Shown in pieces: positions 1 through 5,388 of a stretch of 5,388 nt of DNA. This DNA is from PGYU01 sp964637845 (lineage in GTDB: Bacteria > Bacteroidota > Ignavibacteria > Kapaibacteriales > UBA2268): contig CAZWXI010000131.1 of assembly GCA_964637845.1 (NCBI GenBank), forward strand, positions 1 to 5,388, given 5' to 3'. Each line of letters begins with the position of its first letter. The first letter of the stretch is position 1. Both the position numbers and the translations under genes were made by a program. Under the pieces are notes generated by a model. The model did not search any database and was not told the origin of the DNA. It worked only from the letters and a program-made list of their open reading frames with translations.

Positions 1-3000
1 AAGGGCTTCTTACGGAAAGCCGGAGTTGAAACTCGCCTCAAATTGGATTCGATTACCACGAAAACTGACATTTTCAAACTTAAATGGCTCGGTTCGGATT
101 CTGACCCTGATTTTTCGGAACCACCGCGTTTGATTATGCCGAGTTCTTCTTACTGGGTCAACATCTATTTCGAACCGAAGGAATTCAAGTATTATCATGA
201 TGTAATGACAATTCACTACCAGGGCGGTCTGAAAAAGCATATACCGCTTTACGGCAATACTTTCAAACTCGAAGGAAAGACTTTGATTGAGTTGACCGAG
301 CCTCTGGGCGGCTCAGTATTTGCTCCTTGCCAGACTATTATACTCAGATGGAAAGGCAATGCTCCAAATCTAACTACCGAAATATCATATAGCATTAACA
401 ATGGTACTAGTTGGGTGACCATTGACAAGGTAATGGGAAATGAATATTTATGGACGGTGCCTGATATTGAGACAAATAATTTGAGGCTACGGGTAAGACA
501 GGATTTCAAGCAATCGGAAGAATATTTGCTGAGCGAGGATATGCGCCCCATTTATAGCGTCGGATATGATACCATTGGCAATAAGCTTACTTCTTGTAAC
601 ATAAACGGCAAACTTCTCACATGGAATTTAACTAATCCCAATTTCCCTGATGTCATTTCAAGAACATGGTTAGGCTCTCAGAGTGAAGCTCAAAGTTTTT
701 ATTCTTTCGGAATTGTTTATAATAAAACGGACAACGAGTATATAGTCGGATATAGAAGTCTTGATTTACCTTTTATACAGCGCCGGGACACTCTCGCTTT
801 CTACAGACTGGGAGAATCTTTGCCATTCAACAAGGTAGCTCTACCGGATTATTTCACATCACGCAAGATAATCACTAATAAAAAATATGATATTGTTGCC
901 GTACTCCCGCATTTAGGCACAGAAATGTTGCTTTATTCCTCTCTTGATGGTTCTTTCCTGCGTTCGGTGAAATTCGACATGCCTCTTCATGATTTTGCGT
1001 TTACTTCTTATGACCGAGGCATTGCTCTATTGTTTGATAATAACGTCAGAATAATTGATTTGAATAATTTTTCGACGGTTGATAAATTCCATTATGATTA
1101 TTTTTTGAATTCTGTATCCATAAATATGTCGCCCGACGGGAAATTAGTTGGCTTAGGTAATGTAGCCGACGGTAACGGTCTCAAAACAGATATATTCGTA
1201 ATAGATTTGGCAACTAAACAAATCGCAAAGGTTTATGGCCCGTCAACCGGTGACCCGATAAGAATTTATTTCAATCCGACATCAACATCGCTTATCGTTG
1301 GTTCGACGCTTGATAAGCAAATAGCATTTTACGATTTGACTCAAAGCACAAAAGGCGAAACTCTTTTCGGACATTACAACACGATGACGGATTTGCAGGT
1401 TGCACCAAACGGACACTCGCTTGCTTCGACAGCCATATCAGAGGACAATCTTGTTTACAGGATTTTCACCTATCCCGAGGAGTATGTTTCCCCCAGTATG
1501 AGTATAATAGGACAGAAACTGACTGATGATACCGTGAGAATTCCTTTTGCGTTTCTCGGCACTCACAATACGCATTTGGTCACTCAAATCTGTAACCCGA
1601 CAAATGTCATCATTGACATAACCGAAGCATTCTTCGAATTCAAAGAACATTTTTCTCTCTCTGAAACATGGAAGCGAGATACATTATTACCGGGTGAATG
1701 TCTGAAAATATACGTGAATTATACACCAACCGATACTGGCAAAATTGCCAATGATTTACTGCTTAAATCTTGTAATAAATACATAAGGATACCATTTTCG
1801 ACATATGCGTATTCGCGAAATTTGACTTATTTTAATAAACCCTATGAAATGGGTTCAGTTTGTATTGGCGATACGGTTATACTCAGGCGTGAACTTTTTC
1901 GCAATGAAGACCCCGTGCCATTACTCGTCAATTATTCTGTTACCGAGCCGATTGCGAACAAGGAGTTTCGTGACGAAACTTTCGCAAAGGATACTTTGAT
2001 TCCACCGGGCGGTACTTATATCGCTAACATTAAATTCGCACCTTGGGAATTAGGTTTGCGTAAAGCCGATATAGTTGTTTATCATTCAAATCAAACTAAA
2101 ATCCGCATTCTAAATGAGGTACGCGGAACCGGTATTGGCAGTTTCATAGAAACAAGTCATAATGATTTGGTTTTCATACCCGAATTGGATAAAAGGGAAC
2201 TTACTTTAAAAAATATCGGAACAACGGACGTTGTATTCACGGAATTCAGCACATACCCGAGCGGCTTTTATATCATTTTGACTCCAACTCCATTCACTTT
2301 GCGTCCGAATGAGAGCCGTACCGTTGAAATTGTAAAACTGACGGGGCAAGCCGAGAAGGCATCGCTCATTATTGATGCAAACCCTTGTCTTGTACAGAAA
2401 TACATTAATCTCGGTCCATACTCCGCACAAGCATTGCTCGAATTGCCGATTATAGAAGTTGAAGCAACGGATACCGATGTGAGAATCCCTGTTAAAGCGG
2501 ACATATCCGAAAATGTGGCATATAACGGCATAAGACCCCTAGAAGCAGAGTTCGAAGTACATGCAGGGCTGTTTTTACCGCTCTCGGTCGAATCTGAATG
2601 GGGTGACGGCTCAATCACACGCAACACAATTAGCGGCAATAAGCGGACAATTGGATTTACTGTGAACGGGAATTTCCCGAAAAAGGGTGTTATTGCAACA
2701 ATAAAAGGAGTTGCAGGCATTGCCGAAACAGACAGAACGGATTTGATTTTCAATCAGCAAAGCAAATTTTTCGGCACCTCGACACAAGTGACCTGTGAGA
2801 ACGGCGAGTTAATCATTACGGGATTATGTAAAGACCGCAGAATAAGCAGAAAATATGATTATATCTCGAATGTTGTCCTTAGTCCGAATCCTGCGAATAA
2901 TTTTGCAGAAATCAAGTTTGACGCAAATTTCACAGGTTCGGCAATTATAGAAATTGCCGATTATTTAGGCAACTTAGCACTACGTTTAAATGATATAAAC

Positions 3001-3120
3001 ATTCAAGTGGGCAGTAATCAATTCAATATGCAATTAGAGAATTTAGTTTCGGGCAGCTATACTATAAGAATTGTGTCCGACGGAGTTTTTTCATCACATA
3101 TGATGAACATAATACGATGA
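1..3120 (+). CDS. Large T9SS-secreted multidomain surface protein (ASH modules, WD40-like propeller, cohesin-like domain, sorting domain), 5'-partial
   Basis: The frame is open from base 1 to the TGA at 3118-3120, so the start and signal peptide lie off the left edge; the TTG at 43 is just an internal Leu codon. Residues below are counted from the first visible codon. 1-86: end of an ASH/choice-of-anchor module (IYFEP, then IPLYG). 98-166: Kre9-like Ig module (EPLGGSVF, YSINNGTSW, WTVP, RLRVR). 182-491: about seven WD40-like blades, with SPDGK and APNGH turns and blade ends LLTWNL, IAFYDL. About 514-604, 605-711 and 714-794: three ASH-like modules sharing a 'DTLxPG...F/Y-x-P' core. About 804-939: cohesin-like beta module. 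952-1039: type A T9SS sorting domain (LSPNPANNFAEIKF, DYLGN, LVSGSYTIRI). Known of the family: such domains direct export through the outer membrane and are removed on secretion. Inferred: a surface adhesion or scaffold protein; no catalytic motif was seen. It overlaps the next gene by four bases. Module classes are judged by eye; the sorting domain is the firmest call. Confidence 0.88.
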   Translation, partial: KGFLRKAGVETRLKLDSITTKTDIFKLKWLGSDSDPDFSEPPRLIMPSSSYWVNIYFEPKEFKYYHDVMTIHYQGGLKKHIPLYGNTFKLEGKTLIELTEPLGGSVFAPCQTIILRWKGNAPNLTTEISYSINNGTSWVTIDKVMGNEYLWTVPDIETNNLRLRVRQDFKQSEEYLLSEDMRPIYSVGYDTIGNKLTSCNINGKLLTWNLTNPNFPDVISRTWLGSQSEAQSFYSFGIVYNKTDNEYIVGYRSLDLPFIQRRDTLAFYRLGESLPFNKVALPDYFTSRKIITNKKYDIVAVLPHLGTEMLLYSSLDGSFLRSVKFDMPLHDFAFTSYDRGIALLFDNNVRIIDLNNFSTVDKFHYDYFLNSVSINMSPDGKLVGLGNVADGNGLKTDIFVIDLATKQIAKVYGPSTGDPIRIYFNPTSTSLIVGSTLDKQIAFYDLTQSTKGETLFGHYNTMTDLQVAPNGHSLASTAISEDNLVYRIFTYPEEYVSPSMSIIGQKLTDDTVRIPFAFLGTHNTHLVTQICNPTNVIIDITEAFFEFKEHFSLSETWKRDTLLPGECLKIYVNYTPTDTGKIANDLLLKSCNKYIRIPFSTYAYSRNLTYFNKPYEMGSVCIGDTVILRRELFRNEDPVPLLVNYSVTEPIANKEFRDETFAKDTLIPPGGTYIANIKFAPWELGLRKADIVVYHSNQTKIRILNEVRGTGIGSFIETSHNDLVFIPELDKRELTLKNIGTTDVVFTEFSTYPSGFYIILTPTPFTLRPNESRTVEIVKLTGQAEKASLIIDANPCLVQKYINLGPYSAQALLELPIIEVEATDTDVRIPVKADISENVAYNGIRPLEAEFEVHAGLFLPLSVESEWGDGSITRNTISGNKRTIGFTVNGNFPKKGVIATIKGVAGIAETDRTDLIFNQQSKFFGTSTQVTCENGELIITGLCKDRRISRKYDYISNVVLSPNPANNFAEIKFDANFTGSAIIEIADYLGNLALRLNDINIQVGSNQFNMQLENLVSGSYTIRIVSDGVFSSHMMNIIR
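2854..3117 (+). other. T9SS type A C-terminal sorting domain (within the first gene)
   Basis: The last 88 residues of the first gene match the Por secretion C-terminal sorting family (TIGR04183-like). They begin with the hallmark SPNPANN, then an amphipathic strand, a DYLGN turn in place of the usual 'D..G', an LVSGSYTIRI strand matching the usual 'L.sG.Y.i.i', and a short final strand ending in Arg at the very C-terminus. This implies the organism has a type IX secretion system, although no secretion-machine gene is in the window. Confidence 0.88.
3117..3120 (+). other. ATGA stop/start overlap joining the first two genes
   Basis: The ATG of the second gene shares bases with the TGA of the first. 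No purine-rich Shine-Dalgarno sequence is visible in the bases just upstream. Start choice is supported because the encoded N-terminus is immediately a good signal peptide. The arrangement points to one transcript and to translational coupling by re-initiation, which is inferred. Confidence 0.85.
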
Positions 3121-5129
3121 CAACATACTATATCAAGAAATTTATACCTATATATTTATATATATTAGTATCTATTTTACAAGCACCTTTAGCATTATCG
3201 CAAGATAGAGAAACTAATCTCAACCTTACCGCCGGTATTGGCTTGGGGCTGAATATATATTTGTCGGATTTTTCGCAATTGCCCGGCATACCTAATTGTT
3301 GTACGAAATTTGAGAGCGCATACGGTTTAGGATATGATGCATTCGTTGGCGGCGAGTATAATCTGAGAAATTTTTTCGAACCCTTGCAATCTAAATATGC
3401 ATTGCGGCTGAGATTTACCAACCTATCCGCCGGCTATAAAGTTGAGGAATACATAGGCAATTTGCTGCATTTGAATAATTATGAAGAAGTTTGGACCGAA
3501 CATACGCTTGATGTAAATTATTTGGCGATTTTAACAGAGCATTTTTATCAACTTTCGCATAAAGATATTTTGCCTTTGGAGTTTAAATTAGGATTTGCTG
3601 TAGGTCTTGTAATCAATAAAAGTTTTGAGCAGAAGGAAGAAATCGCCCGCCCTAAAGGAATAAGTTTTGGCAATCAATTGCCCGTATTAAATGATTTCTC
3701 CGGAGATTTACCTAATAGTTCTAATCTGTATGCAGGATTAGCTGTAGGGGCTTCATACCGGACAATGACTATCGGCAAATACGAGGTATTGGCTGATATT
3801 CAATATACTTACGGTCTGACTAACGTAATTCATTCCTACAATTGGAATATATCCACATTGCGTGCCGGAGTGACTTTCAGAAGAAACATCGAAAAACCCG
3901 AACCCCCGCGGCCCTTAGTAATCCCGCCCGATGAACCCACATTGCCGCCGCCACCTCGTCAACCCGAGCCACCCATAATAGTATTGAAAAGTATTTACGA
4001 AAATCGCGAGCTAAATACGGGAGACACTTTAGTTGCTGAAATAAAGCGGGATAATTTCATCTATTACTTGAACTATTTGCCTGTGTTATTTTACGAGCAA
4101 AACAAGACCTTGCCCACAGCCGGCAATATACTACTTGAAAATTCGCTTTCTGAAGGCGAGAAGAACTTTTTCAATGTACTCACCCAAAATGATTTTCCAA
4201 GTAATTATATTGAAATACTATCCGAAAAGCTTCGCCAAGAAAGCCGAGCCAAACTGAAAATCATATCTATAAGCCATGATGATACTCATGATATAATCGA
4301 ACAAAGAGCTATATTGATTAAAGATAAACTACTTGCCGGCGGTATCAGCGAAAACAGAATTACCACGGTAGCTGTTAAATCACCGACTAACAATTTCCGC
4401 TATTCCGAATTAGTGGATGAAAACCGAAAAATCATTTTTGAATTTGACGGTAAGGAACAATTAATCGAACATCAGACTGAGGCAAAGCGACTGATTCACA
4501 ATACAAACAAGACGATTTTTTTCCAACCGGCAATCAAATCCGGTTCCGAAATTACAAAATTCGAGGGCTTTACGACAATTGACGGAGCTAATCCAGTGAA
4601 ACTCAACATCGGCGAGAACGAACTTTTGCTGAATTCATCAATGTTTGTCGAACAAGGCGAAAAATTGAAAACACTAAGAGCATATGTTTCAGTCATTAAT
4701 GATGATGAATTAACTGCTAAAGACAGTCTGCTATTATATTTGAAGCATACTGAAAGCACAAATAATGTTTATATCAACTGCGCAGAGAATTTGTCCAAGT
4801 TCAGTTATTTTATGTTGGCGTATTCCGATTTCGACAAGTCAGATTTTTACGCTGTTGATAATACCGCATTGAAATACATTAAATCCAAATTATCCGAAGG
4901 CAAAAAAATTACCATTTACCCGCTGACAGACGATTTAGGGACGCCTGAGTACAATAGCGTTTTAGCAAGAAGACGCGGTGAAAGTGCCGTAAAGTTATTG
5001 GGGCTAGCGCCGGCTCAATACGAAATAATTCTCGAGCCTCCCGTGAAGTTCGATACTGAAAACGCATACGGTAGAATACTTAGCCGGAGCGTAATTGTTC
5101 GGGTGAATGAAGGAAATGGCAGGCAATAA
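3117..5129 (+). CDS. OmpA-family outer-membrane protein: beta-barrel, Pro-rich linker and two OmpA-like domains
   Basis: Complete, 670 residues, ending in tandem stops TAA TAG. Residues 1-28 are a signal peptide (KK, then a hydrophobic core, cleavage probably after LALS). Residues 30-256 can be read as eight amphipathic strands with Gly/aromatic alternation (for example GIGLGLNIYL, LEFKLGFAVGLVI, LYAGLAVGASY, STLRAGVTF), consistent with a small OmpA/PorT-like barrel. Residues 261-286 are proline-rich (14 of 26). About 318-443 is a divergent OmpA-like domain (NYLPVLFYEQN, QRA at 396-398, GISENRI, ENRK). About 455-550 looks Ig-like. About 562-663 is a second OmpA-like domain with TDDLGTPEYN, LARRRGE and GRILSRSV; by hand alignment to E. 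coli OmpA, D605 and R620 fall on the peptidoglycan-binding Asp and Arg. Inferred role: outer-membrane anchor to the cell wall, possibly a partner of the secreted protein encoded just upstream. The OmpA family call is firm; the strand count and the Ig-like spacer are less so. Confidence 0.9.
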   Translation: MTTYYIKKFIPIYLYILVSILQAPLALSQDRETNLNLTAGIGLGLNIYLSDFSQLPGIPNCCTKFESAYGLGYDAFVGGEYNLRNFFEPLQSKYALRLRFTNLSAGYKVEEYIGNLLHLNNYEEVWTEHTLDVNYLAILTEHFYQLSHKDILPLEFKLGFAVGLVINKSFEQKEEIARPKGISFGNQLPVLNDFSGDLPNSSNLYAGLAVGASYRTMTIGKYEVLADIQYTYGLTNVIHSYNWNISTLRAGVTFRRNIEKPEPPRPLVIPPDEPTLPPPPRQPEPPIIVLKSIYENRELNTGDTLVAEIKRDNFIYYLNYLPVLFYEQNKTLPTAGNILLENSLSEGEKNFFNVLTQNDFPSNYIEILSEKLRQESRAKLKIISISHDDTHDIIEQRAILIKDKLLAGGISENRITTVAVKSPTNNFRYSELVDENRKIIFEFDGKEQLIEHQTEAKRLIHNTNKTIFFQPAIKSGSEITKFEGFTTIDGANPVKLNIGENELLLNSSMFVEQGEKLKTLRAYVSVINDDELTAKDSLLLYLKHTESTNNVYINCAENLSKFSYFMLAYSDFDKSDFYAVDNTALKYIKSKLSEGKKITIYPLTDDLGTPEYNSVLARRRGESAVKLLGLAPAQYEIILEPPVKFDTENAYGRILSRSVIVRVNEGNGRQ

Positions 5130-5153
5130 TAGAGTTGATTGATTAGATTTTAT

Positions 5154-5161
5154 TATTTTTG
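5154..5161 (+). promoter_or_regulatory. Candidate Bacteroidota-type -7 element (TAnnTTTG) before the third gene
   Basis: TATTTTTG at 5154-5161 matches the TAnnTTTG consensus known for Bacteroidota housekeeping promoters. A TTG at 5135-5137 could serve as the -33 element, but the 16-base gap is a little short. Initiation a few bases downstream would give a leader of roughly 25 bases before the ATG at 5191. The region is AT-rich, so a chance match is quite possible, and the third gene may simply be read through from the second. Confidence 0.3.
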
Positions 5162-5190
5162 CCTATTGTACAAAAAGATAATACAATCCG

Positions 5191-5388
5191 ATGAATTTAT
5201 TGAGATTTTATATCATCACGCTAATATTGGCGATTCTCGTGTCTTGGGGGACACATGCTCAATTATTGCCCGGAGGTAAATTCGAGGATAATGAAAAAAG
5301 AATTAAGGTAAAAGACCCCAATGCTCCGAAGTTTGCCGTATCAATTGGCAGTAAAGGTTCACAAATGCGAAATGATTTTGGGATTGAA
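5191..5388 (+). CDS. Exported protein of unknown function, 3'-partial
   Basis: An open frame of 66 codons runs from ATG at 5191 to the right edge without a stop. An in-frame TAA at 5179-5181 lies just upstream, so this ATG is the first possible ATG start. The N-terminus is a typical Sec signal peptide: an Arg at residue 5, a hydrophobic core (YIITLILAILVSWG), and a likely signal peptidase I site after THA, giving a mature start of QLLPGGKF. There is no lipobox Cys. The visible mature part (about 43 residues) is rich in Lys, Asp and Asn, with a DPNAPKFAVSIGSKG stretch that may begin a beta-rich domain. I do not recognise the family. It follows the OmpA-family gene by 61 bases on the same strand, so it may belong to the same operon and envelope function. 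No Shine-Dalgarno sequence is visible, as is common in Bacteroidota. Confidence 0.75.
   Translation, partial: MNLLRFYIITLILAILVSWGTHAQLLPGGKFEDNEKRIKVKDPNAPKFAVSIGSKGSQMRNDFGIE

Noticed and set aside
43..45. TTG as the start of the first gene
   Set aside because: The frame stays open to base 1 and the protein there is already inside an ASH-like module, with no signal peptide; the true start is off the window.
2268..2753. 161-residue minus-strand open frame
   Set aside because: It lies wholly inside the well-supported first gene, shows no recognisable domain, and looks like an antisense shadow.
3143..3180. AT-rich run of TATA-like repeats as an internal promoter
   Set aside because: It encodes the hydrophobic, Ile/Tyr/Leu-rich core of the signal peptide of the second gene, which explains the composition.
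1..5129. The pair as a split PorE (T9SS component with propeller plus OmpA domain)
   Set aside because: The propeller protein carries its own T9SS sorting domain, so it is cargo rather than a periplasmic machine part, and the OmpA protein has a barrel, which PorE lacks.
5151..5183. Imperfect inverted repeat (TATTATTTTTG against CAAAAAGATAATA) as a terminator
   Set aside because: The stem is almost all A-T with a two-base bulge, has a nine-base loop and no following T run; likely chance in AT-rich DNA.

Overview
The window reads as chromosomal DNA from a bacterium of the Bacteroidota/Chlorobi (FCB) group, moderately AT-rich. Three things suggest this. Gene 1 ends in a type IX secretion (T9SS) C-terminal sorting domain. 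No gene start has a clear Shine-Dalgarno sequence. A Bacteroidota-style TAnnTTTG element lies before gene 3. The mix of ASH/choice-of-anchor modules, a beta-propeller, a cohesin-like domain and an OmpA protein with a degenerate '(L)P-FF/FY-E' type domain resembles proteins of Ignavibacteria/Kapabacteria. That lineage call comes from memory of such architectures, not from a search.

Layout: all visible genes are on the + strand and tightly packed. (1) Bases 1-3120 hold the 3' part (1039 codons plus stop) of a large secreted multidomain protein whose start is beyond the left edge. Its order is end of an ASH/Ig-like module, Kre9-like Ig module, about seven-bladed WD40-like propeller, three more ASH-like modules, cohesin-like module, T9SS sorting domain. 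(2) Bases 3117-5129 hold a complete 670-residue OmpA-family outer-membrane protein that overlaps gene 1 by ATGA. Its order is signal peptide, likely eight-stranded beta-barrel, proline-rich linker, degenerate OmpA-like domain, Ig-like spacer, and a second OmpA-like domain with the full peptidoglycan-binding signature. (3) After a 61-base gap, bases 5191-5388 hold the first 66 codons of another exported protein of unknown function that runs off the right edge.

Working together (inference): gene 1 would be exported by the Sec pathway, cross the outer membrane through T9SS and end up on the surface or outside. Gene 2 would sit in the outer membrane and tie it to the cell wall. Their 4-base overlap suggests coupled translation and perhaps a surface complex. 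No RNA genes, mobile elements, CRISPR arrays or long repeats were seen.
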